A stretch of 64,000 nt of DNA from Chryseobacterium formosum (GCF_026460885.1 NZ_JAOVZW010000010.1:1-64000), one strand, 5' to 3'; numbered from the stretch's first letter, positions 1-9,454 are shown. Numbers and translations: made by a program. Notes: generated from the sequence alone by a model not told the origin.

Positions 1-21
1 GGCGCGGGCTTTGCCCGCGCC
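1..21. repeat. GC-rich perfect hairpin
   Basis: Positions 1-9 and 13-21 are perfect reverse complements around a 3-nt loop (TTT). The GC-rich stem stands out in AT-rich DNA. It lies just past the stop of the leftward lipoprotein gene, so it may be part of a terminator, but the window edge cuts off any T-tract on that side. It could also be one arm of a larger intergenic repeat. Confidence 0.6.
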
Positions 22-43
22 GAAACTATTCTATGGATAAAAC

Positions 44-433
44 CTAATGATCTATTTTTTTAAAAATCTCTGTACAACCTTCATCACAAGCCAAATTTCC
101 GAATTTATTTACTTCATTTAAAATCAATGATGACCGGATTAGTTGATAAGAGAAATAAGTTGTGTCTTTTGTCACAGGATTTACCAATTCCAAAATATCT
201 CGTTTATTGATATTAAATTTCCCTGAAAAAGCTTTTCCGTTGGTAAAATCTTTATAAGTTCCATTTGAATGAAACTGTAATGAATAATCAAAATCTTCGT
301 CAACAATTATTTCAGAGCCTTTTCCTGTTTCTGATTTCACCAATTCCCATGTTCCGATAATTGTATTATCAGTGGATTTTCCACATGAAATTATTAAACT
401 CAACAAAACTAAAGAAATGAAAAACCTCATCAT
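44..433 (-). CDS. small lipocalin-like lipoprotein
   Basis: A 129-residue predicted lipoprotein. The N-terminus is a hydrophobic signal followed by a lipobox-like LIISC, so Cys17 would be lipidated and the protein anchored in an envelope membrane. The mature part begins with a GTWEL motif and alternates short beta-strand-like stretches, which resembles the small lipocalin-like proteins common in Bacteroidota; this is resemblance, not a firm family call. Two Met codons open the ORF; the first overlaps the stop of the upstream esterase gene (ATGA-type overlap at 430-433), so the two are probably translated together. No catalytic function can be assigned. Confidence 0.75.
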   Translation of the reverse strand: MMRFFISLVLLSLIISCGKSTDNTIIGTWELVKSETGKGSEIIVDEDFDYSLQFHSNGTYKDFTNGKAFSGKFNINKRDILELVNPVTKDTTYFSYQLIRSSLILNEVNKFGNLACDEGCTEIFKKIDH

Positions 434-1254
434 TTGACTGCTTTTAGTTTCTCAACTCTCTTAATTTCATTTAAAAGTAAGGGAAAAGCAGGATGAGCCA
501 TTCCCCCGTGATCAAAACCGTCAAGTTCATACAAAACAGTTTCTTTATGACCTTTCAGCTTCATCATTCGCCACATATAAGCGTTTTCTTCATATCTTCC
601 AAGTAGTTCTTTTTCTCGATCTCCCGTAATCAAAAGCAAAGGCGGCGAATCTGCACGGATAAAATGCAAAGGTGCCATTTCATCAATTCTTGCATCGAGT
701 TCTTCGATTCCTTTTTCTTTTCTAGTTGTGAAATGGGAAATCATTTGCCCGCTGAAAGGAATGATTCCGGCTAATTGATTAGCATCAATCTGATATTTAT
801 TTAAATAAGACTTGTCCAAACCAACCATTGAGGCAAGATAACCACCTGCAGAATGTCCTGTGATAAAAATCAAATCGTCACTTCCTCCATAATTTTTAAT
901 ATTTTTAAAAACCCAAGCTGTTGCAGCGGCTGCATCTTCTATATATTTCGGAGCTTTAACTTTTGGAGACAGTCTGTAATTTACTCCAATTACGGCAACT
1001 CTTTTATTTTTTAATTCTTCGGGAATGTGTTTTTCTCCGCCTGTAATTCCGCCACCGTGAAACCAAATGATGGTAGAAAAGTTTTTAACAGTTGTTGGAA
1101 TATAAACATCTAAAACACATCTTTCATTAATGTAAGAATCAGATTTATTTGTTTTCTCATCATAATAATGAATATTGTTGATGGTTTTATAATCCTGCGA
1201 AAAAATTTGGATTGAAGAGATTGTTATTAAAAGAAATATGAGGATTTTTTTCAT
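430..1254 (-). CDS. secreted alpha/beta hydrolase (esterase/lipase-like)
   Basis: A 274-residue alpha/beta hydrolase with an N-terminal signal peptide ending near SQ-D (residues 19-21), so it probably acts in the periplasm or outside the cell. The oxyanion-hole motif HGGG is at 66-69, the nucleophile elbow GHSAGG at 133-138 puts Ser135 as nucleophile, and GDREKE (Asp212) and FDHGG (His249) are suitable Asp and His partners. This architecture fits the BD-FAE/hormone-sensitive-lipase-like carboxylesterases that cleave acetyl or feruloyl esters; the true substrate is unknown. The gene overlaps the downstream lipoprotein gene by 4 nt, which suggests a two-gene operon. Confidence 0.85.
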   Translation of the reverse strand: MKKILIFLLITISSIQIFSQDYKTINNIHYYDEKTNKSDSYINERCVLDVYIPTTVKNFSTIIWFHGGGITGGEKHIPEELKNKRVAVIGVNYRLSPKVKAPKYIEDAAAATAWVFKNIKNYGGSDDLIFITGHSAGGYLASMVGLDKSYLNKYQIDANQLAGIIPFSGQMISHFTTRKEKGIEELDARIDEMAPLHFIRADSPPLLLITGDREKELLGRYEENAYMWRMMKLKGHKETVLYELDGFDHGGMAHPAFPLLLNEIKRVEKLKAVK

Positions 1255-1290
1255 TTTAAAAATTTATGATTTAAAGATATGAATTTATAA

Positions 1291-1320
1291 AAAAAACAGA
1301 CCTTCAGCGAAAGTCTGTTT
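1291..1320 (-). terminator. terminator after uvrD
   Basis: AAACAGAC (1294-1301) pairs with GTCTGTTT (1313-1320). Read on the minus strand, the stem is followed by a run of T (plus-strand A-run at 1291-1296). It lies 25 nt past the helicase stop codon. Confidence 0.8.
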
Positions 1321-1344
1321 AAAATTTATGATGTTGTTTTTAAA

Positions 1345-3678
1345 TTAAATCTTCGTCAATTTAGCATACTTCAAAATCAAATTTTTCTCCCCTTCATGTA
1401 AGAAAACTACTTTTGCTTTGATATTTTGAGGATCAGTTCCATCTAAGAAAGCCACTTCACCAATTCCAAAACGGTCGTGTCTCACTTTGTCTCCCACTTC
1501 AATATCCTGCGAAGAAGCTCCGCTTGGGTTGATAATTTTTGCAGAAGCAACAGGTTTTAGTTTTCTTGGTTCTGCAATCGGTTTATCATTTTCACTTTTG
1601 GAAATCGTTTTCTTCTCAACCTTCTTGAAACTTCTCATTTCCGAAGGATGTTCATCAAAAATATTAGAACTGATTCCGGTTTTATTAATGAATCTTCCTT
1701 CCATTGCTGGATTTAAGAATTCAATATATTCTTCATCCACTTCGCTTAAAAATCTTGAAGGTTCTGCATCGGTAATTTTCCCCCATTGAAAACGTGAAAC
1801 AGCGTATGAGAAAAACGCCTGTTTTTCAGCTCTTGTTAAGGCAACGTAGAACAAACGTCTCTCCTCTTCCAAGTCTTCTCTGGTGGCTGAACTCATAAAA
1901 CTCGGGAATAGATTTTCCTCCAATCCAACCAAATGAACAACCGGAAATTCCAGACCTTTTGATAAGTGAATCGTCATTAAAGAAACCATATCTTCATCAC
2001 CATTCTTTTTATCCTGAGTATCGGCTGAAAGTGCAATATTTTCAAGGAAATTCGGCAAACTCGGGTCACCATCTTCCAACTGAATTTGTTCTTCAATGAA
2101 ACCCTGCATCGAGTTCATCAATTCCTGAACGTTTTCTACCCTCGAAATTCCTTCCGGAGTCTGATCGTCTTTTAAAAATTTAATTAAACCACTTCTTTTC
2201 GCAACTTCCATCGCAACATTATAAGCTGTTTCTGTTTTAAGCAAAACCTGAAATGCTTTAATCATCGACCAAAAATCGCTCAATTTAGTAATCACTCCAT
2301 TATTAAAGCCTAAATGTGGCGCATAAATAGAGAGATTGTCTAAAACTTTTGCAACCGAAAGATTTTGAGAATCTGCAAAAACAATCAGTTTATTTTGAGT
2401 CGTTTCACCAATTCCTCTCGTAGGAAAATTGATAATTCTCATTAAAGCTTCAGAGTCATTTTCATTGACTAAAAGTCTTAAATAACCCAACAAATCTTTA
2501 ACTTCCTTTCTTTGGTAAAACGAAAGACCACCGTAAACTTTATACGGAATATTTTTTCTTCTCAAAGCGTCTTCAAAAGCACGCGTCTGAGAATTGGTAC
2601 GATATAGAATCGCAAAATTGTTGAATTTTCTTTGTTCGCGATTATGAAGTTCCCATATATTTCCGGCAACGAAATTCGCTTCATCGGCGTCGGAAAGTGA
2701 GCGGTACACTTTTATTTTTTCACCAACTTCGTTTTCACTGAAAACATTTTTCTTAAACTGTTGAAGGTTTTTTGCAATGACAACATTGGCTGCATTTACA
2801 ATATTTTGAGTTGAACGGTAATTTTGCTCCAAAGAAACTGTGACCGCTTCAGGATAATCTTTTTTGAAATTTAAAATATTATAAATATTCGCTCCACGGA
2901 AAGAATAAATCGACTGTGCATCGTCTCCAACTACACAGATATTTTCAAATTTTGAGGCTAAAGCTTTTACAATTAAGTACTGAGAGTGGTTCGTATCTTG
3001 GTACTCATCCACCAAAATATATCTGAATCGGTCTTGATATTTTGCCAAAACCTCTGGAAATCTTGTTAACAATTCATTAGTTTTTAATAATAAATCATCA
3101 AAATCCATTGAACCATTTTTGAAACATTCCTCAACATATTTCTTATAAATTTTTCCCATGAATTTCATGTTGGCTTTTTCATCAGCCTCTATTAATTCCG
3201 GATTATTTTCATAAGCTCTTACGGTAATCAGATTATTTTTATAATTTGAAATTCTAGACAGAACTTTTTTAGGTTTGTACAAATCAGCATCAATATTTAG
3301 ATCTTTGATGGATTTTTTAAGCACATTCAAAGCATCTTGCTGATCGTAAATCGTAAAATTGGAAGGATAACCCAAATAATGCGCTTCACTTCTCAGAATT
3401 CTTGCAAAAACAGAGTGAAAAGTTCCCATCCAAAGGCTTCTCGCATTGCTTGGTCCTACAACTTTCGCAATACGCTCTTTCATTTCTTTTGCCGCTTTAT
3501 TGGTAAACGTCAACGAAAGAATATTAAAAGGATCAATTCCATTGGTAATCAAATGGGCAATACGCATCGTGAGTACACGTGTTTTTCCTGAACCTGCTCC
3601 GGCAAGTACCATCAAAGGTCCTTGTAATGTGGTAACGGCTTCATATTGTGATTCGTTGAGTCCTTTCAGATAATCCAT
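1345..3678 (-). CDS. uvrD: ATP-dependent DNA helicase, UvrD/PcrA type
   Basis: A 777-residue superfamily 1A helicase that unwinds DNA 3' to 5' in repair and in clearing replication obstacles. The motifs appear in order: Walker A AGAGSGKT at 26-33, motif Ia TFTNKAA near 57, Walker B DEYQD at 224-228, motif III GDDAQSIYSFRGA at 251-263, QNYRS, MTIHLSKGLEF and VALTRA. The C-terminus carries VGDKVRHDRFGIGEV, the Tudor-like module of PcrA/UvrD that binds RNA polymerase. The length is normal for the family. It is transcribed alone, with a terminator after it and a 225-nt divergent spacer before the M16 genes that shows nothing else recognisable. Confidence 0.96.
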   Translation of the reverse strand: MDYLKGLNESQYEAVTTLQGPLMVLAGAGSGKTRVLTMRIAHLITNGIDPFNILSLTFTNKAAKEMKERIAKVVGPSNARSLWMGTFHSVFARILRSEAHYLGYPSNFTIYDQQDALNVLKKSIKDLNIDADLYKPKKVLSRISNYKNNLITVRAYENNPELIEADEKANMKFMGKIYKKYVEECFKNGSMDFDDLLLKTNELLTRFPEVLAKYQDRFRYILVDEYQDTNHSQYLIVKALASKFENICVVGDDAQSIYSFRGANIYNILNFKKDYPEAVTVSLEQNYRSTQNIVNAANVVIAKNLQQFKKNVFSENEVGEKIKVYRSLSDADEANFVAGNIWELHNREQRKFNNFAILYRTNSQTRAFEDALRRKNIPYKVYGGLSFYQRKEVKDLLGYLRLLVNENDSEALMRIINFPTRGIGETTQNKLIVFADSQNLSVAKVLDNLSIYAPHLGFNNGVITKLSDFWSMIKAFQVLLKTETAYNVAMEVAKRSGLIKFLKDDQTPEGISRVENVQELMNSMQGFIEEQIQLEDGDPSLPNFLENIALSADTQDKKNGDEDMVSLMTIHLSKGLEFPVVHLVGLEENLFPSFMSSATREDLEEERRLFYVALTRAEKQAFFSYAVSRFQWGKITDAEPSRFLSEVDEEYIEFLNPAMEGRFINKTGISSNIFDEHPSEMRSFKKVEKKTISKSENDKPIAEPRKLKPVASAKIINPSGASSQDIEVGDKVRHDRFGIGEVAFLDGTDPQNIKAKVVFLHEGEKNLILKYAKLTKI

Positions 3679-3903
3679 ACAGCAAAAAAATTTGGGAACA
3701 CAAAATTAGTGTATTATAAGGAGAATTCAAATTTGTATTTAATTTCCATCAATATACTTCAGTTCAATATGAAAATAATATACCTTCAATTAAAAAGTCG
3801 GTGTGCAAAATTCATACCCTATTACAAATCATTAAAAAAATATTAAAAAAAATGTAACAATTACTGTAAATTTACCACTCATTGACAAAACAATTTCTAT
3901 TTT

Positions 3904-5217
3904 ATGAAAAAACGACTTCTTAGTGCTGCAGCTGTTGCCTTTTTTGGAGTGATGCTGAATGCACAACAAATCAAATTCGAAGAGTATGATTTACCAAATG
4001 GTATGCACGTAATTCTTCACCAAGATAATTCTGCTCCTGTAGTTACTACAGCGGTAATGTACCACGTTGGTGCAAAAGACGAAGTTAAAGGAAGAACAGG
4101 TTTCGCTCACTTTTTTGAGCACCTTTTATTTGAAGGAACTCCAAACATCAAAAGAGGAGACTGGTTTAAAATTGTTTCTTCAAACGGAGGACAAAACAAT
4201 GCCAACACGAGCATGGACAGAACGTATTACTACGAAACTTTCCCTTCAAACAATGAGCAATTGGGTCTTTGGATGGAAGCTGAAAGATTACGTCACGCAG
4301 AAATCAACCAAATTGGTGTAGATACTCAGAGAGAGGTTGTAAAAGAAGAGAAAAGATTAAGAATGGATAATTCTCCTTACGGAAATCTTTTCAATACAAT
4401 TCAACAAAATCTTTTCACCAATCACCCGTACCACGGTTCTGTAATTGGTTCTATCGAAGATTTGAACGGTGCGAAATTAGACGAGTTCAAAGCTTTCTAC
4501 AAGAAATATTATGTTCCTAACAACGCTACTTTGGTAGTTGCAGGAGACATCAAGCCTGAGCAAACTAAAAAATGGATCTCAGAATATTACGGAAGCATCC
4601 CTAAAGGAACTGTAACTCCTAAAAATTTCCCTAAAGATGAGCCTATCACAAAGGAAAAAGAAGTAACTGCAACTGATGCAAACATTCAACTTCCTGCATA
4701 TATTTTTGCTTACAGAACACCAAGTAATAAAGAAAGAGATGCATATGTTTTAGACATGCTTTCTTCTTACTTAAGCAGTGGTAAATCTTCAGTTTTATAC
4801 AAAAAATTGGTAGATCAGGATAAAAAAGCTCTTCAGGTTGCAGCTTTCAACCAAGGTATGGAAGACTACAGTATTTTTGCATTCTTTGCAATCCCAATGG
4901 GAGCTACAACGAAGCAAGTTTTACAAAATGACATCGATGCTGAGATTAAAAAAGTACAGACTACTTTGATTTCAGATGAAGATTACCAAAAACTTCAAAA
5001 CCAATATGAGAATCAGTTTGTGAATACCAATTCTAGTATTCAGGGGATTGCTTCTTCATTGGCGACAAGTCATGTTTTGATGGGAGATACAAATTTAATC
5101 AACAAAGAAATAGATATCTACAAATCTATTACGAAGCAAGATTTACAAAATGCTGCTAAAAAGTATCTTAATTCTAACCAAAGAGTAATCATCAATTACG
5201 TACCTGAAAAAAAATAA
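3904..5217 (+). CDS. M16 zinc peptidase, catalytic subunit
   Basis: A 437-residue secreted M16 (pitrilysin-family) peptidase. A signal peptide (about 1-20, ending LNA-QQ) points to the periplasm. The inverted zinc motif HFFEH is at 69-73, and the third zinc ligand is a Glu in VVKEEK (about residue 149), the usual spacing. It lacks the Arg/Tyr pair that M16 enzymes need in the partner half-domain, and the next gene supplies that pair. Together they fit two-chain M16B peptidases, which degrade peptides inside a closed chamber. The start at 3904 gives a standard signal peptide. The next gene follows after 51 nt with no terminator. Confidence 0.92.
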   Translation: MKKRLLSAAAVAFFGVMLNAQQIKFEEYDLPNGMHVILHQDNSAPVVTTAVMYHVGAKDEVKGRTGFAHFFEHLLFEGTPNIKRGDWFKIVSSNGGQNNANTSMDRTYYYETFPSNNEQLGLWMEAERLRHAEINQIGVDTQREVVKEEKRLRMDNSPYGNLFNTIQQNLFTNHPYHGSVIGSIEDLNGAKLDEFKAFYKKYYVPNNATLVVAGDIKPEQTKKWISEYYGSIPKGTVTPKNFPKDEPITKEKEVTATDANIQLPAYIFAYRTPSNKERDAYVLDMLSSYLSSGKSSVLYKKLVDQDKKALQVAAFNQGMEDYSIFAFFAIPMGATTKQVLQNDIDAEIKKVQTTLISDEDYQKLQNQYENQFVNTNSSIQGIASSLATSHVLMGDTNLINKEIDIYKSITKQDLQNAAKKYLNSNQRVIINYVPEKK

Positions 5218-5268
5218 TCTCTTTAAAACATTAAGTTAAGAAGAATTATTAAAATTAAATTTTTACAA

Positions 5269-7302
5269 ATGAAAAAGCAATTAACCTATATAGCAGTAGC
5301 ATTTTTATTCACAGGAATGCTTTCTGCACAAAAAATTGATCTTAACGCAATGCCAAAACCAGGACCAACTCCTGCAATCAACATTGCTCAGCCAAAGACT
5401 TTCCAATTAAAGAACGGTTTAACGGTAATGGTTGTTGAAAACAACAAACTTCCAAGAGTTAACATGAGCCTTTCTATGGACAGACAGCCTTACTTCGAAG
5501 GAAACATCGCTGGAGTGAGCGAAATCATGGCAAGTCAGCTAGACAACGGTACTACTACACTTAGCAAAGACGAATTCAACAAAAAAATAGATTATTTAGG
5601 AGCAAGTTTAGGATTCTCTTCTGCTGGAGCTTCTGCAAACTCTCTTTCAAAATACTTCCCGCAAGTATTGACATTGATGTCTGATGCAATCATTAATCCT
5701 AAGTTTTCTGCAGAAGAAATTGAAACTGCTAAACTAAGAACTATTGAAGGATTAAAATCTGAAGAGAAAAATGCTTCTACTATTGCTTCAAGAGTTTCTA
5801 ATGCATTAGCTTACGGAAAAAACACTTCTAGAGGTGAGTTTGAAACGGAAGAATCTGTTAAAAAAATTACTTTGGCAGACGTACAGAACGTTTACAAAAA
5901 ATATTACGCTCCAGACAATGCTTATTTGGTAATTGTAGGTGATGTAAAATTTGACCAGGTAAAACCAATGGTTGAAAAAGCATTCAGCAATTGGAAAAAA
6001 GCAGATACTAAATTTGCAGCTTTAGAGCCTGCAAATAATGTTGCTAAAACGGAAATCAACATCGTTGATGTACCTTCAGCTGTACAATCTGTAGTTTCTG
6101 TAGGAAATCTTACTAAACTAAAGATGAATGATCCTAATTATTTCCCTGCAACAATCGCCAACTACATTCTTGGTGGTGGTGGTGAAGCAAGACTTTTCAT
6201 GAATCTTCGTGAGAAAAACGGTTTCACTTATGGTGCTTATTCAAGCATGACTGCAAGCAAATATTCTCCTGATTTTTCAGCAGAAGCGAGCGTAAGAAAT
6301 GAAGTTACAGATAAGGCAGTAAAAGAATTCATGAACGAATTGAATGCTATTTCGACTGTAAAACCTGAAGAATTAGCAAATGCTAAAGCTAAATTGAAAG
6401 GAAGTTTCATTATGGCATTAGAGCAGCCTGCAACAATTGCAAGATTTGCTTTAAACCAAAAAGTAAACAACCTTCCTGCTGATTTTTATACTAATTATTT
6501 AAAATCAATCGATAAAGTAACAGCAGCAGATGTTTCAAATGCTGTAAAAGCTAATGTTTTACCAAACCAAAGCAGAATTTTTGTTGCAGGTAAAGCTTCG
6601 GATATTTCTGAAGGATTGGAAAAATTAGGTTACCCTGTAAAATACTATGACGCTAATGCAAATCCTGTTGCAAAACCTGTTGCTCAAAAAGCTGATGTAA
6701 GTGTAACTGTAGCTTCTGTAGCAGATAAATATATCGCTGCAATTGGTGGAGCTGCTGCTTTGCAAAAAGTAAGCACAATTACTTTTGATGCTACTTCGAA
6801 AATCCAGGGAATGGATATGACGATGAAAATGATTCAAGGTAAAAACGGGAAAATGAACATGGACATGAAAGTAATGGGAAATACTGTTCAAAAAATAGTT
6901 TTTGACGGTAAAGACGGTTACATGGAAGCTCAAGGTCAGAAAATGCCATTAAGCGCAGAACAAAAAGCTGAAATGTCTAAAGAAACTGAGCTTTTCCCTG
7001 AATTAGGTTTTGCAAAATCTACAGATCTTAAAGTTACAGGAATCGAAAAGTACAACAACGAAGATTCTTACGTAGTAAAAGGAGCAAAGGAAACGTATTA
7101 CTATTCTGTAAAAACTGGTCTTAAAACTGGTGAAGTTGAAGCAGGAGAAGGAGGTCCTATCCCAACTAGCTACGGAAATTACAAAGAAGTTGCTGGTATA
7201 AAAGTTCCTTACACTATCGTTCAGGATATGGGCGGAATGGAACTTACTTTTGATGTAAAATCTTACCAAGTAAACCAAGCTAAAGATTCTGACTTCAAAT
7301 AA
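5269..7302 (+). CDS. M16 peptidase, non-catalytic partner subunit with LolA-like tail
   Basis: A 677-residue secreted protein with a signal peptide (1-20). Residues about 40-460 form an M16 module, but where HxxEH should be it reads GVSEIMASQ (82-90), so it cannot bind catalytic zinc. It does keep the substrate-binding Arg/Tyr pair (Arg308 and Tyr321 in a GGGGEARLF...GFTYG context). This is the expected complement of the upstream gene in an M16B heterodimer. After about residue 475 comes an extra 200-residue domain rich in beta structure and Met, resembling the outer-membrane lipoprotein-sorting (LolA-like) fold; its role here is unknown. The operon ends in a clear terminator. Confidence 0.9.
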   Translation: MKKQLTYIAVAFLFTGMLSAQKIDLNAMPKPGPTPAINIAQPKTFQLKNGLTVMVVENNKLPRVNMSLSMDRQPYFEGNIAGVSEIMASQLDNGTTTLSKDEFNKKIDYLGASLGFSSAGASANSLSKYFPQVLTLMSDAIINPKFSAEEIETAKLRTIEGLKSEEKNASTIASRVSNALAYGKNTSRGEFETEESVKKITLADVQNVYKKYYAPDNAYLVIVGDVKFDQVKPMVEKAFSNWKKADTKFAALEPANNVAKTEINIVDVPSAVQSVVSVGNLTKLKMNDPNYFPATIANYILGGGGEARLFMNLREKNGFTYGAYSSMTASKYSPDFSAEASVRNEVTDKAVKEFMNELNAISTVKPEELANAKAKLKGSFIMALEQPATIARFALNQKVNNLPADFYTNYLKSIDKVTAADVSNAVKANVLPNQSRIFVAGKASDISEGLEKLGYPVKYYDANANPVAKPVAQKADVSVTVASVADKYIAAIGGAAALQKVSTITFDATSKIQGMDMTMKMIQGKNGKMNMDMKVMGNTVQKIVFDGKDGYMEAQGQKMPLSAEQKAEMSKETELFPELGFAKSTDLKVTGIEKYNNEDSYVVKGAKETYYYSVKTGLKTGEVEAGEGGPIPTSYGNYKEVAGIKVPYTIVQDMGGMELTFDVKSYQVNQAKDSDFK

Positions 7303-7321
7303 GAATTAATATATTTTAATG

Positions 7322-7348
7322 AAAACGGTGGCTTTTGCTGCCGTTTTT
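7322..7348 (+). terminator. terminator after M16 operon
   Basis: AAAACGG (7322-7328) pairs with CCGTTTT (7341-7347); the stem extends inward through GGC/GCT with wobble pairs and is followed by T-rich sequence. Confidence 0.8.
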
Positions 7349-7369
7349 TGTTTTTAGCCTAAATCTTAT

Positions 7370-7400
7370 TTTGCCATTCGGTAAAAAAAGATTAAATTTG
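7370..7400 (+). promoter_or_regulatory. secG promoter (-33/-7)
   Basis: TTTG at 7370-7373, a 19-nt spacer, then TAAATTTG at 7393-7400. This is a full match to the Bacteroidota housekeeping promoter, 25 nt before the secG start. Confidence 0.8.
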
Positions 7401-7425
7401 CCCATTCAAAAAGATATCAAAATTA

Positions 7426-7773
7426 ATGGATACTATATTTACACTATTGATGGTTCTTATTATGATTGCCAGCATTTTATTGGTAATCGTTGTTATGGCT
7501 CAAAACCCAAAAGGTGGCGGTCTTTCCAGTACATTCGGAGGTGCATCTTCTACGCAATTCGGAGTACAGAGAACAAATGATTTTATGGAAAAATCAACAT
7601 GGACTCTTGGAGCGGTAATTATCGTTCTGATTTTGATAAGCGTTGTGGTAACAGGAAAACCTAAAGTGGCTGTTCCAACTCCTCAAGCTCCGGCTAAAAC
7701 TGAAGCACCTGCAGAAAAAGCTCCGGCTTCTACTACAACTTCAGCTCCGGTAAGTGTTCCGGCTTCTAAATAA
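7426..7773 (+). CDS. secG: preprotein translocase subunit SecG
   Basis: A 115-residue SecG, the small accessory subunit of the SecYEG protein-export channel in the inner membrane. Two membrane segments (about 4-24 and 61-80) are joined by the conserved cytoplasmic loop with NPKGGGLSSTFGG. The C-terminal 35 residues are an Ala/Pro/Thr-rich tail, typical of Bacteroidota SecG. The gene has its own consensus promoter and a strong terminator, so it looks monocistronic. Confidence 0.93.
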   Translation: MDTIFTLLMVLIMIASILLVIVVMAQNPKGGGLSSTFGGASSTQFGVQRTNDFMEKSTWTLGAVIIVLILISVVVTGKPKVAVPTPQAPAKTEAPAEKAPASTTTSAPVSVPASK

Positions 7774-7797
7774 GAAATTATTATTTAAGATAAAATG

Positions 7798-7826
7798 AAA
7801 AGCAACTCGATGGAGTTGCTTTTTTT
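7798..7826. terminator. bidirectional terminator, secG / glycosyltransferase
   Basis: AGCAACTC (7801-7808) and GAGTTGCT (7813-7820) pair around a GATG loop. An A-run precedes the stem and a T-run follows it, so it can stop transcription from both convergent genes; the glycosyltransferase stop codon at 7825-7827 touches it. Confidence 0.85.
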
Positions 7827-8664
7827 ATTTCAGTTTGATTTGTTCGATTTTGTGTCTGAGTTTTAAACCTGCTTTCAGAAAAGAATATTGTAGAGGTTTG
7901 CTGTTTTTATAATATTTATCAATGAAAATCTGCATCGCTCCATAAAATCTTTGAAGATATACCTCATCTTTTATCGAACTTTCACCTTTATGATGAAGAA
8001 TTGATGCTTTACCATAATAATAGTTTTGAAAACCGTGATTCAGCAAAGTATAACAGATATCGATATCTTCACCATACATGAAATACTTTTCATCCAAACC
8101 TCCAATCTTATTATAAACAGCATTTTTAACTAGGAAAAAAGCTCCTGTAATAACTTCCACTTCCGCCACTTCAAATTCGCCGATATCGTTTCTGTAATAC
8201 GATTTAGAATTATTTTTTTTAAACTTTGTAAAGAGCTTTTCAAAAGAATTAAACATATCCGGAACTGATCTTTTACTTTCAGGTAGAAATACTCCGTTTG
8301 CATCATGCATCCTCACTCCAAGACATCCAAATTCAGGTTTTGAATCGGCAAAATCTAAAATTTCATTCATGTAAAAACCTTCAATTTCTGTGTCTGGATT
8401 TAAAATTAAAAGATATTCTCCTTTTGCAGACTGAATTGCCTTATTATTTGCTTTCGAAAAACCATCATTGGTTTCGGAAGCGATAAAATGTACTTTCGGA
8501 AATTCGGGAATCAAATCCCCCCACGAACTGTCAGGAGATTTATTGTCAATAACAATAACTTCATAACTGATATTTTTCAAATATTTTTCAATAGAAAGAA
8601 GGCAGTTTCTCAAAAGTTGCGTTACGTTATAATTAACGATAATAATAGAAAGTTTCACCATCAT
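7825..8664 (-). CDS. family 2 glycosyltransferase
   Basis: A 279-residue GT-A fold glycosyltransferase of family GT2, cytoplasmic and lacking membrane segments. It opens with LSIIIVNYNV (5-14), has the nucleotide-binding IDNKSPD (39-45), the acidic metal-binding NPDTE (89-93, DXD equivalent) and the acceptor-side motif FMYGEDIDICY near residue 200. This pattern fits rhamnosyltransferase-like GT2 enzymes that build cell-surface polysaccharide; the donor sugar is not predictable. Its ATG directly follows the recR stop codon (0 nt), so it is probably co-transcribed with recR although unrelated in function. Confidence 0.88.
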   Translation of the reverse strand: MMVKLSIIIVNYNVTQLLRNCLLSIEKYLKNISYEVIVIDNKSPDSSWGDLIPEFPKVHFIASETNDGFSKANNKAIQSAKGEYLLILNPDTEIEGFYMNEILDFADSKPEFGCLGVRMHDANGVFLPESKRSVPDMFNSFEKLFTKFKKNNSKSYYRNDIGEFEVAEVEVITGAFFLVKNAVYNKIGGLDEKYFMYGEDIDICYTLLNHGFQNYYYGKASILHHKGESSIKDEVYLQRFYGAMQIFIDKYYKNSKPLQYSFLKAGLKLRHKIEQIKLK

Positions 8665-9276
8665 TTAATCCTTTTCGTTATAAGGTAATCTGTTGACGAT
8701 CGATCTTCCCAAAGAAATTTCATCAGCATATTCCAGCTCATCTCCTACTGAAATTCCTCTCGCAATACTTGAAAATTTAATATCGAAATTTTTGAATTTT
8801 TTATAAATATAGTAAGCTGTTGTATCACCTTCCATCGTTGCACTTAAAGCAAAAATAAATTCTTTCGCTTTACCCTCATTAAGCTTTTTTTCGATACTCG
8901 GAATATTAAGCTGATTTGGTCCCACTCCTTCCATCGGAGAAATTTTCCCGCCCAAAATAAGATATTTTCCTGTGTATTTTCCTGTATTTTCAATAGCAAT
9001 CACGTCACGAACATCCTCCACAATACAAACCACATCATCACTACGTTTATGATTACTACAAATTTCACAAATTTCAAAATCTGAAAAATTATGACATTCT
9101 TTGCAGTATTTAATTTCATTCACAAGATTAATGATTGAAGTTCCCAAACTCGATGCTCTGGAATTCGGTTGTTTTAATAAATGAAGTGCTAAACGTAAAG
9201 CTGTTTTTCTACCAATTCCCGGAAGTCCGGAAATCTCGTCCACTGCTTTTGCCAATACTTTACTCGGATAATCCAT
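8665..9276 (-). CDS. recR: recombination mediator RecR
   Basis: RecR acts with RecF and RecO to load RecA onto SSB-coated gaps. The 203-residue protein has the N-terminal helix-hairpin-helix (SGLPGIGRKTA, 16-26), a four-Cys zinc finger (Cys58, 61, 70, 73) and a Toprim domain (from about 80, VCIVEDVRD). The ORF is open to 9345, but those 23 extra residues are not RecR-like; the Met at 9276 gives the family start and length. A TATTTTTG -7 box lies 5 nt upstream of that ATG, which supports the start and suggests a leaderless mRNA. Confidence 0.94.
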   Translation of the reverse strand: MDYPSKVLAKAVDEISGLPGIGRKTALRLALHLLKQPNSRASSLGTSIINLVNEIKYCKECHNFSDFEICEICSNHKRSDDVVCIVEDVRDVIAIENTGKYTGKYLILGGKISPMEGVGPNQLNIPSIEKKLNEGKAKEFIFALSATMEGDTTAYYIYKKFKNFDIKFSSIARGISVGDELEYADEISLGRSIVNRLPYNEKD

Positions 9277-9281
9277 AACTA

Positions 9282-9289
9282 CAAAAATA
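9282..9289 (-). promoter_or_regulatory. recR -7 box, leaderless arrangement
   Basis: On the minus strand TATTTTTG ends 5 nt before the recR ATG (9276). No convincing -33 box is seen at 17-23 nt. Transcription would start at or beside the A of the ATG. Confidence 0.5.
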
Positions 9290-9425
9290 AGCATTAAACT
9301 TTTAAAATTGAAAATTGTAGGTTCGCAATTATTCAGAAACTTCATCTATTTTTTTACCAAAATTTTGCATTCATAACTTTCGATTATCATTTTCAAACTA
9401 TCTCTCATAATTTAATTATTGACAA

Positions 9426-9454
9426 TTGTAAATCTGAAAAAACCGTTATCTTTG
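9426..9454 (+). promoter_or_regulatory. promoter of scramblase-like gene
   Basis: TTG at 9426-9428, 18-nt spacer, TATCTTTG at 9447-9454; the start codon is 38 nt downstream. Confidence 0.7.

Noticed and set aside
9277..9345. Longer RecR start
   Set aside because: The 23 extra residues are not RecR-like and include the -7 box; the ATG at 9276 gives the normal length.
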